Shown here in pieces: positions 8,305-17,459 of a stretch of 64,000 nucleotides of DNA. The position numbers and the translations under genes are program-made. The first letter of the stretch is position 1. Each line of letters begins with the position of its first letter. A model generated the notes under the pieces. It did no database searches. It had not been told where the DNA came from and saw only the letters and a list, made by a program, of their open reading frames with translations. The stretch comes from Albidovulum sediminis (lineage in GTDB: Bacteria > Pseudomonadota > Alphaproteobacteria > Rhodobacterales > Rhodobacteraceae): the NCBI RefSeq assembly GCF_025380365.1, contig NZ_JAOCQF010000004.1:87748-151747 (forward strand), given 5' to 3'.

Positions 8305-10752
8305 ATGAGTGGCATGCCTTCGACAGCGCGCGTGGTGATCATCGGCGGGGGCGTGGTCGGCGTCTCGTCGCTTTACCATCTGGCGAAGGCGGGCTGGACG
8401 GACTGCGTGCTGCTGGAGAAGAACGAGTTGACCGCAGGCTCGACCTGGCATGCCGCGGGGAACGTCCCCACCTTCTCCACCTCGTGGTCGCTGATGAACA
8501 TGCAGCGCTATTCAACCGAGCTTTACCGTGGCCTCGGCGCGGCGGTGGATTACCCCATGAACTACCATGTCACCGGCTCGATCCGGCTGGCGCATTCGCG
8601 CGAACGCATGCAGGAATTCCAGCGTGCCAAGGGCATGGGCCGGTATCAGGGCATGGATATCGAGGTGCTTGGCGTCGACGAGATCAAGGGAAAGTATCCC
8701 TTCCTCGAGACGCATGACCTCAAGGGCGCGCTCTACGATCCCGCCGACGGCGACATCGACCCCGCGCAGCTGACGCAGGCGCTGGCCAAGGGCGCGCGCG
8801 ACATGGGCGCGACGATCCTGCGGTTTACCCCGGCGACCGGGGTCAGCCGAAAGGATGGCGAATGGATCGTCCACACCCCGAAGGGCGATATTCGATGCGA
8901 ATACGTGGTGAACGCGGCCGGCTACTACGCGCAACGGGTCGGCGAATGGTTCAAGCCCTTCGGCGGGCGCACCGTGCCGATGATGGTGATGTCTCACCAG
9001 TACCTGCTGTTTGAGGAAGTGCAGGCGGTGAAGGACTGGTCGCAGGGCGTCGGCCACAAGCTGCCGCTGCTGCGCGATGTCGACACCTCCTATTACCTCC
9101 GGCAGGAAAAGAATGGTTTCAACCTGGGCCCCTATGAGCGCAACTGCCGCGCGCATTGGGCGACGCCCGCCGATCCGATGCCGGACGACTTCAGCTTCCA
9201 ACTGTATCCCGACGACCTCGACAGGCTTGAATTCTACATCGAGGATGCGCTGGCACGCGTTCCCGTCCTGGCCGAGGCTGGCGTCAGCAAGGTCATCAAC
9301 GGCCCCATCCCCTATGCGCCAGACGGCAACCCGCTGATCGGTCCGATGCCCGGCGTGCCGAACGCGTTCGAGGCCTGCGTCTTCACCTTCGGCATCGCCC
9401 AGGGCGGCGGTGCGGGCAAGGTGCTGGCCGAATGGATCACCGAAGGCGCGACCGAGTGGGACATGTGGTCCTGCGATCCGCGCCGCTTCACCGGCTACAC
9501 CGACCCCGACTATTGCGTCGCCAAGGGCAAGGAGGTCTACGGCCACGAATACGCCATGCACTTCCCCTGGCATCGCTGGCCCGCCGCGCCCGACCGCAGG
9601 CTTTCGTCGGTCCATGACAGGGTCAAGGCGCTGGGCGGGCAGTTCGGTGCCTACAACGGCTGGGAACGGGCGAACTGGTTCGCCAGGCCCGGCGATGACC
9701 TGAGCGAGGAGACTACGCAGACCTGGAACCGTGCCGGCCCGTGGGAGGCGCGCATCCGCGAGGAATGCGAGGCGGTGCGGGATCATGTGGGCGTTCTCAG
9801 CCTGCCGGGTTTCTCGCGCTATGAGCTTTCGGGGAACGGTGCGGGCGACTGGCTGCGCGGACAGATTTCTGGCGCTCTGCCCAGGGAAGGCCGGCTGAGC
9901 CTGGCCTACTTCCCCGACCACCGCGGCCGCATCCTGACGGAAATGTCGGTCCTGAACCACGGCGGCGACCGGTTCACGCTGATCACGGCCTCGGTCGCGC
10001 AATGGCACGATTTCGAGTGGCTGAGAAAACACCTCGTGCCCGGCCTGACACTGGCCGACCGTTCGGGCCAGATGGATACGCTGATCGTCACCGGCCCGCG
10101 GACGCGTGAGCTTTTCACCGCGATTGCCGATCACGCCGACCTGACGCTGCCGTGGCTGTCGATCCAGAACGCGAAACTCGCCGGCAGGGACTGCGAGATG
10201 TACCGCGTGAGCTTCCCCGGCGAGTTGGGCTGGGAGGTCCACGCGACGCCCGAGAACATGCCGGCGATCTACGACGCGATCATCGGATGGGGGGCGAAGC
10301 CCTTTGGCATGTGGGCGATGAATTCGCTCAGGCTGGAAAAGGGATACCGGGCGTGGAAGGGCGACCTGTCGACGGACTACAGCCTGCTGGAAGGCGGGCT
10401 TGACCGGTTCGTCAAGTTCGACAAGCCACAGGATTTCACCGGCAAGGCGGCCCTGCTTGCCGAAAAGCAGAGAGGCGTGAAGAAGCGTTTCGTGACGCTG
10501 ATCGTCGAGGCCGGCGAATGTGACGCGCCCTACATGTCGACCCTCTGGCATGGCGGAAAGGTGGTGGGGGAAACCACCTCGGGCGGCTGGGGTTATCGTG
10601 TGAACAAGTCCATCGCTCTCGGCATGCTGCGGACCGACCTGGCGGTGCCGGGAACCGAGATCGAGGTGGAGATCTACGGAGAGCGTCACCGCGCGGTGGT
10701 GCAGGAGGATCGCCCGCTCTGGGATCCGGAAAACCAGCGCATCAGGGCCTGA
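8305..10752 (+). CDS. FAD-dependent dimethylglycine/sarcosine dehydrogenase-like protein (DAO-GcvT)
   Basis: An 815-residue two-part enzyme. It has an N-terminal DAO-type FAD domain (RVVIIGGGVVGVSSLYHL) with the TAGSTWHAAG motif whose His49 corresponds to the covalent FAD-linkage His of DMGDH/SARDH, and a C-terminal GcvT-like folate domain (about 430-815) with SFPGELGWEVHA. Expected reaction: oxidative N-demethylation of a methylated amino acid, passing the methylene group to tetrahydrofolate. First gene of a long operon; the GGGAG before the ATG fixes the start. The exact substrate (dimethylglycine, sarcosine or another N-methyl compound) cannot be read from sequence. Confidence 0.88.
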   Translation: MSGMPSTARVVIIGGGVVGVSSLYHLAKAGWTDCVLLEKNELTAGSTWHAAGNVPTFSTSWSLMNMQRYSTELYRGLGAAVDYPMNYHVTGSIRLAHSRERMQEFQRAKGMGRYQGMDIEVLGVDEIKGKYPFLETHDLKGALYDPADGDIDPAQLTQALAKGARDMGATILRFTPATGVSRKDGEWIVHTPKGDIRCEYVVNAAGYYAQRVGEWFKPFGGRTVPMMVMSHQYLLFEEVQAVKDWSQGVGHKLPLLRDVDTSYYLRQEKNGFNLGPYERNCRAHWATPADPMPDDFSFQLYPDDLDRLEFYIEDALARVPVLAEAGVSKVINGPIPYAPDGNPLIGPMPGVPNAFEACVFTFGIAQGGGAGKVLAEWITEGATEWDMWSCDPRRFTGYTDPDYCVAKGKEVYGHEYAMHFPWHRWPAAPDRRLSSVHDRVKALGGQFGAYNGWERANWFARPGDDLSEETTQTWNRAGPWEARIREECEAVRDHVGVLSLPGFSRYELSGNGAGDWLRGQISGALPREGRLSLAYFPDHRGRILTEMSVLNHGGDRFTLITASVAQWHDFEWLRKHLVPGLTLADRSGQMDTLIVTGPRTRELFTAIADHADLTLPWLSIQNAKLAGRDCEMYRVSFPGELGWEVHATPENMPAIYDAIIGWGAKPFGMWAMNSLRLEKGYRAWKGDLSTDYSLLEGGLDRFVKFDKPQDFTGKAALLAEKQRGVKKRFVTLIVEAGECDAPYMSTLWHGGKVVGETTSGGWGYRVNKSIALGMLRTDLAVPGTEIEVEIYGERHRAVVQEDRPLWDPENQRIRA

Positions 10753-10759
10753 GGACGGG

Positions 10760-11800
10760 ATGTCGATACCCTCCCGCATGCGTGGCGTCGTGCTGACCGG
10801 ACATGGCGGCCCGGAGCGGCTGGTCTGGAGGGATGACCTTCCGGTGCCGCAGCCCGGCCCCGGCCAGGTGCTGGTCCGGGTGCTGGCGGCCGGAGTCAAT
10901 CCGACCGACATCAACACCCGCGTGGGCTGGTATGCGCGCGAGGAAGCCGGCGAAGGCGGCTGGAGCGGCGGCATCGGCTTTCCTCGCATCCAGGGCGGCG
11001 ACCTCTGCGGCCGCGTCGTTGCCCTTGGTGCGGGCTGCGGGCGGATCGCGATCGGGGCACGGGTCATCTGCCCGATCAACCAGTCCGAGCCGACGGCAGA
11101 CGATCCGCACCGGATGGTTGCGCTGGGGTCGGAATACGACGGCGCGTTCGCCGAATACTGCGTCGTGCCGGAGCGTCACCTGTTCGACGTGTCGCCATCA
11201 CCGCTGGGCGATGTCGACCTGGGGGCGATCCCCTGCGCCTATGGCACCGCCCACAATCTGCTGAGCCGCGCCGGGGTGGCAGAGGGCGACCGCGTTCTGG
11301 TGACAGGCGCCTCGGGCGGGGTCGGACATGCGGCGGTGCAGCTGGCACTGCTGCGCGGGGCGCGGGTGACCGGCCAGTGTTCGGCGGCGCGGGCGGCGAT
11401 GGTGCGCGCAACGGGGGCCAATGCGATCAACAGGGACGTGCCGTTGGGTCAGAACGCCTTCGATGTCGTCATTGATGTCGTTGGCGGTCCTGGTGTCCAG
11501 TCCCGGCTCGGGGCCTTGCGCCCCGGCGGGCGCTACGCGACCTCGGGCGCCATCGCCGGCCCGGTGGTCGAGGTGGACCTCAGAACGCTGTATCTTGGCG
11601 ACCTGACGATCCTCGGCTGCACGCGCCAGTCGGGTGAAACCTTCGGCGCGCTGGTGGACCTGGTCAATGCGGGCCGTGTCCGGCCGCTGGTGTCGCGGAC
11701 CTATCCCCTGCGGCGGATCGGAGAGGCGCAGGCAGACCTGCAGTCGGGGCGCTATCCCGGCAAGCTTGTGCTGCTGCCTGATCAGGGGGGCGCGGAATGA
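10760..11800 (+). CDS. Zinc-independent quinone oxidoreductase-like MDR alcohol dehydrogenase
   Basis: A 346-residue medium-chain dehydrogenase/reductase. The N-terminal GroES-like domain has VNPTDINTRVGWY but no zinc-ligand Cys cluster, which places it with quinone oxidoreductase/zeta-crystallin types. The Rossmann motif is VLVTGASGGVGHAAVQLA (about 175-192). It lies 7 nt after the DMGDH-like gene and overlaps the next gene by ATGA. Its role in methylated-amine breakdown is unclear; aldehyde or enoyl reduction using NADPH is typical of the family. Confidence 0.85.
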   Translation: MSIPSRMRGVVLTGHGGPERLVWRDDLPVPQPGPGQVLVRVLAAGVNPTDINTRVGWYAREEAGEGGWSGGIGFPRIQGGDLCGRVVALGAGCGRIAIGARVICPINQSEPTADDPHRMVALGSEYDGAFAEYCVVPERHLFDVSPSPLGDVDLGAIPCAYGTAHNLLSRAGVAEGDRVLVTGASGGVGHAAVQLALLRGARVTGQCSAARAAMVRATGANAINRDVPLGQNAFDVVIDVVGGPGVQSRLGALRPGGRYATSGAIAGPVVEVDLRTLYLGDLTILGCTRQSGETFGALVDLVNAGRVRPLVSRTYPLRRIGEAQADLQSGRYPGKLVLLPDQGGAE

Positions 11801-12306
11801 CCCTCAGGCTCCTGACCGGCACGGCCGAACGCGACCTTCCGGCCATCTGGCCCGGCATCGCGCCGATGGCCTTCGGCATGGCGCACAACCTGCTGTCCAA
11901 GGCCGGTGTGACCGCGGGCTCGCGCGTGCTGATCGTCGACCGGGCAAGCGCCACGGGCCTCGCCTGCGAGAGGCTTGCCGACACTCTCGGCGCCTCGGTC
12001 GAACGGGACGCCCCCGGGACCGGCCCTGCGCAGATGTCCTTCGACGCAGTGATCGACCTGGCCGCTTCGGTTGGCTGGCGGGCGCATCTGGGCGTGTTGA
12101 GGCCGGGCGGGCACTATACGCGCCCCGGCGCCATAGCGGAGCCCGCGCGGCGGGGTGAGCGGCGCCGTGTCGTGCTCGCCGAACTGGCCGCGTTTTTCCA
12201 TCCCCATCCCCCGCGCGAAGTCTTCGCGGGGTTCATCACGCTTGTCGCCGCGCCGCATCTGCGCGCGGTCCCCCCTGTATCCGTCAGCAAGGAGTCCGCG
12301 AAATGA
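11797..12306 (+). CDS. Truncated, degenerate MDR-type dehydrogenase domain
   Basis: A 169-residue protein equivalent to only the nucleotide-binding half of the gene before it: AFGMAHNLLSKAGVTAGSRVLI matches AYGTAHNLLSRAGVAEGDRVLV of the neighbour. It lacks the GroES-like domain, and the glycine-rich loop GASGGVG has become DRASATG, so NAD(P) binding is doubtful. It looks like a decayed tandem duplicate. However, the frame is intact and overlaps both neighbours by ATGA, which suggests it is still translated, perhaps as a subunit or regulator of the full-length enzyme. Confidence 0.75.
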   Translation: MTLRLLTGTAERDLPAIWPGIAPMAFGMAHNLLSKAGVTAGSRVLIVDRASATGLACERLADTLGASVERDAPGTGPAQMSFDAVIDLAASVGWRAHLGVLRPGGHYTRPGAIAEPARRGERRRVVLAELAAFFHPHPPREVFAGFITLVAAPHLRAVPPVSVSKESAK

Positions 12307-14747
12307 CCCCCCTTCCAACCCGCGCCCGCGTCGTCATCATCGGTGGCGGCGTCGTCGGCTGCTCGGTTGCCTACCACCTGACCAAGCTCGGCTGGACGGA
12401 CGTCGTGCTGCTGGAACGCAGGCAGTTGACCTGCGGCACGACCTGGCACGCGGCGGGCCTGATCGGGCAGCTGCGCGCCTCGGCCAACATGACGCGGCTG
12501 GCCAAGTATTCCGCCGACCTCTACCGCGGGCTTGAGGCGGAGACGGGCCTGGCGACCGGCGTGCGCACGGTGGGCTCGGTCTCGGTCGCCCTGACCGACG
12601 CACGCAAGGAAGAGCTTTTCCGGTCCGCCTCGATGGCCAGGGCCTTCGGGGTCCCGGTCGAGGAGATGTCGCCCGCAGAGGTGAAGGAGCGTTACGCGCA
12701 CCTCAATATCGACGGCGTCAAGGCGGGCGTCTGGCTGCCCACCGACGGGCAGGGCGATCCGGCCAACATCGCGCTGGCGCTGGCCAAGGGCGCGCGACAG
12801 CGCGGCGCGCTGGTCGCGGAGGGCGTGAAGGTCACCGCCGTCAAGGTCGAGGGGCGCCGCGCGAAATCCGTCGCCTGGGAACAGGACGGCGAGCAGGGTA
12901 CGATCGCCGCCGACCATGTCGTCAACTGCGCCGGCATGTGGGGCCACTCGGTCGGCCGGATGGCCGGCGTCAACGTGCCGCTCCATGCCTGCGAGCACTT
13001 CTACATCGTGACCGAGCCGATCCCCGGCCTGACGCAAATGCCGGTGCTGCGCGTGCCCGACGAATGCGCCTATTACAAGGAAGACGCGGGCAAGTACCTT
13101 CTGGGCGCGTTCGAGCCGAACGCGAAGCCCTGGGGCATGAACGGCATCCCCGAGGATTTCTGCTTCGACCAGCTGCCCGAGGACTTCGACCATTTCGAGC
13201 CGATCCTCGAACGCGCGGTGAACCGCCTGCCGATGCTGGCCGAGGCGGGCATCCACACCTTCTTCAACGGGCCGGAAAGCTTCACGCCCGACGACGCCTA
13301 CAACCTCGGCCAGTCGCTCGAGGTCGACAACTTCTGGGTCGCGGCCGGGTTCAACTCCATCGGCATCCAGTCGGCGGGGGGCGCGGGAATGGCGCTGGCC
13401 CAGTGGATGGACACGGGCGAGAAGCCGTTCGACGTCGGCGACGTGGATGTGGCGCGCAACCAGCCATTCCAGGGCAACCTGCATTACCTGTTCGAACGCT
13501 CGAAGGAGACGCTCGGCCTGCTTTATGCCGACCACTTCCCCTATCGCCAGAAGGCGACCGCGCGCGGGGTGCGGCGGACGCCCTTCCATGCCCATCTGGA
13601 GGCGGAGGGTGCGGTCTTCGGAGAGATCGGCGGTTGGGAACGGGCGAACTGGTTCGCCAACGCAGGGCAGGAACGGGAATACCGCTACAGCTGGGGGCGG
13701 CAGAACTGGTTCGACAACGCGGCGGCAGAGCACCGGGCGATCCGCACCAATGTGGGCATGTACGACATGTCCTCCTTCGGCAAGATCCGGGTCGAGGGGC
13801 GCGATGCCGAGGCGTTCCTGAACTACATCTGCGGCGCGGACATGTCGGTGCCCGCAGGCCGCATCGTCTACACGCAGTTCCTGAACGCGACTGGCGGGAT
13901 CGAAGCCGACGTGACGGTGACGCGGCTGTCGGAGACGGCCTATCTGGTCGTCACGCCTGCCATCACGCGGCCGCGGGATCAGGCCTGGATGCGCCGGCAT
14001 ATCGGCGAGTTCAACGTGGTCCTGACCGACGTGACCTCTGCCGAGGGCGTCCTGGCGGTGATGGGGCCGAATGCCCGCAAGCTGATGCAGGCCGTCAGCC
14101 CCAATGATTTCTCGAACGAGGTGAATCCGTTTGGCACCGCGCAGGACATCGAGATCGGCATGGGCCTGGCGCGGGCGCATCGCGTCTCCTACGTCGGTGA
14201 ACTCGGCTGGGAGATCTACGTGTCCTCCGACATGGCCGCCCATGTCTTCGAGACGCTCCGCGAGGCCGGAGCGGAGATGGGGCTGAAGCTTTGCGGCATG
14301 CACATGATGGACTGCTGCCGGATCGAGAAGGCCTTCCGCCACTTCGGCCACGACATCACCTGCGAGGATCACGTGCTCGAAGCGGGCCTGGGTTTTGCGG
14401 TCCGCACGACCAAGCCCGCCTTCATCGGCCGGGATGCCGTCCTGCGCAAGAAGGAGGCGGGGCTTGACCGGCGCATGGTGCAGTTCCGCCTGACCGACCC
14501 GGAGGTGATGGTCTATCACAACGAACCGGTGATCCGCGACGGCAGGATCGTCAGCCACCTCACCTCCGGCGCCTACGGCCATCACCTCGGGGGCGCGATC
14601 GGCATGGGCTACCTGCCCTGCCGGGGCGAGGGCGCGGAGGACCTGCTGGGATCGCGCTACGAGATCGAGGTGGCCGGGCGGCGTGTCGGGGCGGAGATGT
14701 CGCTGGCGCCGATGTACGATCCCAAGGGCGAACGCGTGCGGGCCTGA
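12303..14747 (+). CDS. FAD-dependent dimethylglycine/sarcosine dehydrogenase-like protein, second paralogue
   Basis: An 814-residue DAO-GcvT enzyme. It has the FAD motif RVVIIGGGVVGCSVAYHL, the TCGTTWHAAG motif with His49 for covalent flavin, and a C-terminal folate domain with SYVGELGWEIYV. Layout matches the paralogue at 8305, but the sequence differs enough (for example GLIGQLRASANMTRL after the flavin His) to suggest another substrate or another step in serial demethylation. It overlaps the truncated ADH by 4 nt. Confidence 0.9.
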   Translation: MTPLPTRARVVIIGGGVVGCSVAYHLTKLGWTDVVLLERRQLTCGTTWHAAGLIGQLRASANMTRLAKYSADLYRGLEAETGLATGVRTVGSVSVALTDARKEELFRSASMARAFGVPVEEMSPAEVKERYAHLNIDGVKAGVWLPTDGQGDPANIALALAKGARQRGALVAEGVKVTAVKVEGRRAKSVAWEQDGEQGTIAADHVVNCAGMWGHSVGRMAGVNVPLHACEHFYIVTEPIPGLTQMPVLRVPDECAYYKEDAGKYLLGAFEPNAKPWGMNGIPEDFCFDQLPEDFDHFEPILERAVNRLPMLAEAGIHTFFNGPESFTPDDAYNLGQSLEVDNFWVAAGFNSIGIQSAGGAGMALAQWMDTGEKPFDVGDVDVARNQPFQGNLHYLFERSKETLGLLYADHFPYRQKATARGVRRTPFHAHLEAEGAVFGEIGGWERANWFANAGQEREYRYSWGRQNWFDNAAAEHRAIRTNVGMYDMSSFGKIRVEGRDAEAFLNYICGADMSVPAGRIVYTQFLNATGGIEADVTVTRLSETAYLVVTPAITRPRDQAWMRRHIGEFNVVLTDVTSAEGVLAVMGPNARKLMQAVSPNDFSNEVNPFGTAQDIEIGMGLARAHRVSYVGELGWEIYVSSDMAAHVFETLREAGAEMGLKLCGMHMMDCCRIEKAFRHFGHDITCEDHVLEAGLGFAVRTTKPAFIGRDAVLRKKEAGLDRRMVQFRLTDPEVMVYHNEPVIRDGRIVSHLTSGAYGHHLGGAIGMGYLPCRGEGAEDLLGSRYEIEVAGRRVGAEMSLAPMYDPKGERVRA

Positions 14748-14767
14748 GGCGGAGGTCGGGGGCAGAG

Positions 14768-14806
14768 GTCGGGGGCGCTGCCCCCGGACCCCCGGAGTAT
14801 TTGAAC
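14768..14806. repeat. Rhodobacterales-type GC-rich palindrome with GTATTTG tail
   Basis: The element reads GGGGGC-GCT-GCCCCC, then GGACCCCCGGAGTATTTG. Related palindrome-plus-tail elements occur at 34253-34296 (opposite strand) and 38351-38407. It lies between the second DMGDH-like gene and the MttB-like gene and could act as a weak intra-operon terminator or mRNA stabiliser. The family resemblance to intergenic repeats of Rhodobacteraceae is from memory. Confidence 0.55.
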
Positions 14807-14841
14807 CAGAATGAAAGCAGAGCGCTTTCGGGAGAGACGAG

Positions 14842-16398
14842 ATGTCGGATGATGCGCTGAATTGCGAGCCGCGGCGGGCGGCGCGGGCAGGCGGGCGCGA
14901 GGCGCGCCGCGCGCTGAGGGCCGCACCCCTGGCGGAGAACCTGCGCCCGATCCGGGCGGGCCTGGAGGGCGGGCAGTACCGGCCGCTGAGCGATGCCGGG
15001 GTGGCCCGCATCCATCAGTCGGCGCTTGAGGCGCTGGAGGTGATCGGGCTGGCCAATGCGCCCGCCTCGGGGGTGGAGATCCTGACCGGCGCCGGGGCGA
15101 TCCGGGGCGACGACGGGCGCATCCGCTTCCCGCGCGCGCTGGTCGAGGACATGCTGGCCGTGGCCGCGCGCGACATCACGCTTTACGGGCGCGATTCAAG
15201 GCACGACCTGCACCTGTCCGGGTCGAAGGTGCATTTCGGCACAGCGGGCGCGGCGGTCCACATCGTCGATCTGGAGACCAACACCTATCGCGATTCGACC
15301 GCGCAGGACCTGTATGACGCGGCGCGGATTACGCACAACCTCGACAACGTCCACTTCTTCCAGCGGGCGATGGTGTGCCGCGACGTGCTGGACAATTTCG
15401 AGATGGATGCGAACACGCTTTACGCCTGCTGCGCGGGGACGACGAAGCATGTCGGCACTTCGTTCAGCGACCCCGCGCATGTGGAGGGCTGCATGGACCT
15501 GATCCACATGATCGCGGGCGGAGAGGACAGGTGGCGCGCGCGCCCATTCATCTCGAACTCCAACTGCTTTGTCGTTCCGCCGATGAAGTTCGCGGAGGAA
15601 AGCTGCATCACGATGGAGAAGCTGATCCGCGCGGGAATGCCGATCCTGCTGTTGTCGGCGGGGCAGGCGGGGGCGACCGCGCCCGCGCCCATCGCGCTGG
15701 CCATCGTGCAGGCGGTGGCGGAATGCCTGGCGGGCGTGGTCTATGTGAACGCGATGGCGCCGGGCCATCCGGCGATCTTCGGAACCTGGCCCTTCGTCAG
15801 CGACCTGCGCACCGGCGCGATGTCGGGGGGCAGCGCCGAGCAAGCGCTGCTGACCGCGGGCTGCGCGCAGATGCACCGGTTCTACAACCTGCCGGGCGGG
15901 GCGGCGGCTGGGATCTCGGATTCCAAGCTTCCCGACATGCAGGCCGGCTGGGAACAGGCGATCACCAACACGCTGGCGGGTCTTTCGGGGCTGAACATGG
16001 TCTACGAATCCGTGGGCATGCACGCCTCGCTCCTGGGGTTCTGCCTCGAGTCGCTGGTGCTGGGCGACGACATCCTGGGGCAGGTCCTGCGCTGCGTGCG
16101 CGGCATCGACGTGAACGAGGACTCGACCTCGATCGAGGCGATGAAGGAGGTCTGCCTGGGCGGGCCGGGGCATTACCTCGGGTCGGGCCAGACGCTGAGC
16201 CTGATGCAGACGGAGTATGTCTATCCCGCGATCGGCAACCGGATGAGCCCGAAGGAATGGGTGGAGGCGAAACGGCCGATGCTTCTCGACCAGGCGATCC
16301 GGCGCAAGAACGAGATACTGGCCTCGGCCGGGTGCCAGATCGCCCCGGACCTGGATCGGGCGATCCGAGCCAAGTTCAACATCTACTTCAACGACTAG
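14842..16398 (+). CDS. MttB-family (trimethylamine methyltransferase-like) protein, non-pyrrolysine
   Basis: A 518-residue TIM-barrel methyltransferase of the MttB superfamily. Such enzymes move a methyl group from a quaternary or tertiary amine to a corrinoid protein. Landmarks include LTGAGAIRGDDGRIRFPRA near residue 75, YVNAMAPGHPAIFGTWPFV, and the C-terminal GHYLGSGQTLSLMQTEYVYP. The reading frame is full length with no internal TAG, so it belongs to the pyrrolysine-free MtgB-like branch, where glycine betaine, proline betaine or carnitine are known substrates. It ends in TAG, taken as a true stop. No corrinoid protein gene is present nearby. Confidence 0.82.
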   Translation: MSDDALNCEPRRAARAGGREARRALRAAPLAENLRPIRAGLEGGQYRPLSDAGVARIHQSALEALEVIGLANAPASGVEILTGAGAIRGDDGRIRFPRALVEDMLAVAARDITLYGRDSRHDLHLSGSKVHFGTAGAAVHIVDLETNTYRDSTAQDLYDAARITHNLDNVHFFQRAMVCRDVLDNFEMDANTLYACCAGTTKHVGTSFSDPAHVEGCMDLIHMIAGGEDRWRARPFISNSNCFVVPPMKFAEESCITMEKLIRAGMPILLLSAGQAGATAPAPIALAIVQAVAECLAGVVYVNAMAPGHPAIFGTWPFVSDLRTGAMSGGSAEQALLTAGCAQMHRFYNLPGGAAAGISDSKLPDMQAGWEQAITNTLAGLSGLNMVYESVGMHASLLGFCLESLVLGDDILGQVLRCVRGIDVNEDSTSIEAMKEVCLGGPGHYLGSGQTLSLMQTEYVYPAIGNRMSPKEWVEAKRPMLLDQAIRRKNEILASAGCQIAPDLDRAIRAKFNIYFND

Positions 16399-16418
16399 AT
16401 ACCGGCGGCGCCGGCCGG

Positions 16419-16437
16419 CCCGCGCGTGGGGCGCGGG
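16419..16437. repeat. Intercistronic hairpin
   Basis: CCCGCGC and GCGCGGG (7-bp arms, 5-nt loop) lie in the 71-nt gap between the MttB-like and dehydrogenase genes, with further GC-rich dyads just before. There is no T-run. It may stabilise or process the operon mRNA. Confidence 0.35.
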
Positions 16438-16469
16438 CGGCGGCAGGGCCGCGGAGGAGAAAACACGAA

Positions 16470-17369
16470 ATGCACTACGCCTATATCGGCCTTGGCAACC
16501 TTGGCGCGAACTGCGCCGCCTGCCTGCAACGCGCCGGGTTCGAACTGACGGTCTTCGACCTGAACCGGGAAGCGGCCGAACCCCTGGTTGCGGCCGGCGC
16601 GCACTGGGCCGACAGCGCGGCCGACGCCGCGGCGCGCGCGGATCACGTCATCACCTGCCTGCCCTCGCCTGCGGTGACGCGCAGGGTACTTGACCAGATC
16701 CTGCCGGCGATGAAACCGGGCGCGACCTGGATCGAGATGTCGACGCTTGGCCGCGACGACGTGCTGGCCTTTGCCAAGGTGGCCGAGGCGGGTGGCGTGC
16801 GGATGCTGGAACTGCCGGTGACCGGAGGCGTCCACCTGGCCGCGCGGGGCGAGATCACGATGCTGCCCGGCGGGGACAGGGACCTGGTCGAACTGCACTG
16901 GAAGGCGTTCGAGGCGATGGGCAACCGCATCTTCCACATGGGGCCGCTGGGGTCGTCCTCGATCATCAAGGTCATCACCAACATGCTGGCCTTCATCCAC
17001 CTGAAGGCCTGCTCCGAGGCGCTGATGCTGGCGAAACGTGGCGGGCTGGATCTTGGCCAGGCCTGGCACGCGATCCAGGCGTCGTCGGGCAACTCCTTCG
17101 TGCATGAAACCGAAGGCGCGCTGATCCTGAACGGGTCCTACGACATCGCCTTCGACATTGACCTCGCGCTGAAGGACCTGGGCTTTGCGCTGGCTTTCGG
17201 CAAGGAATTCGGCGTGCCGCTTGACCTTGCGAGCATGACGAACCAGACCTACGTCGCGGCGAGGGCGGCCTACGGCGGCAAGGCGCAGTCGCCCATGATC
17301 GCCAAGTTGCTCGAGGATCTGCTGGGCACCGACCTGCGCGCGCCGGGGTTCCCCGCACGGCTGGAGTGA
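16470..17369 (+). CDS. NAD(P)-dependent beta-hydroxyacid dehydrogenase (3-hydroxyisobutyrate dehydrogenase family)
   Basis: A 299-residue two-domain enzyme. The Rossmann motif YIGLGNLGANCAACL is at the N-terminus, ELPVTGGVHLAARGEITM is the substrate-binding loop, and SSSIIKVITNMLAF carries the catalytic Lys. Length matches HIBADH, tartronate-semialdehyde reductase and GLYR relatives, which oxidise or reduce small beta-hydroxy acids. GGAGGAG lies ahead of the ATG. In this operon it may handle a carbon-skeleton intermediate left after demethylation; the substrate cannot be assigned. Confidence 0.85.
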   Translation: MHYAYIGLGNLGANCAACLQRAGFELTVFDLNREAAEPLVAAGAHWADSAADAAARADHVITCLPSPAVTRRVLDQILPAMKPGATWIEMSTLGRDDVLAFAKVAEAGGVRMLELPVTGGVHLAARGEITMLPGGDRDLVELHWKAFEAMGNRIFHMGPLGSSSIIKVITNMLAFIHLKACSEALMLAKRGGLDLGQAWHAIQASSGNSFVHETEGALILNGSYDIAFDIDLALKDLGFALAFGKEFGVPLDLASMTNQTYVAARAAYGGKAQSPMIAKLLEDLLGTDLRAPGFPARLE

Positions 17370-17459
17370 TCCCGAAGCGACACGTTCGGTCGCGGATCGG
17401 ACTGCAATCCCGCCCGGCCGGGTGCATGAGGGCGCTGGCCAGACCTTGGGGAGTTTGAG

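Noticed and set aside
8512..11079. 855-codon open frame on the minus strand
   Set aside because: Antisense to the first DMGDH-like gene and the ADH, which have clear motifs. The antisense product is low-complexity with no family features.
12114..15011. 965-codon open frame on the minus strand
   Set aside because: It lies antisense to the second DMGDH-like gene and MttB start. Its translation has no recognisable domain and is rich in Arg, Ala, Gly and His, as expected of a shadow frame in GC-rich DNA.
16396..16398. TAG at the end of the MttB-like gene as a pyrrolysine codon
   Set aside because: Pyrrolysine sits inside the MttB barrel. Here the protein is already full length before TAG, and the following codons are a GC-rich intercistronic stretch leading to a Shine-Dalgarno for the next gene.
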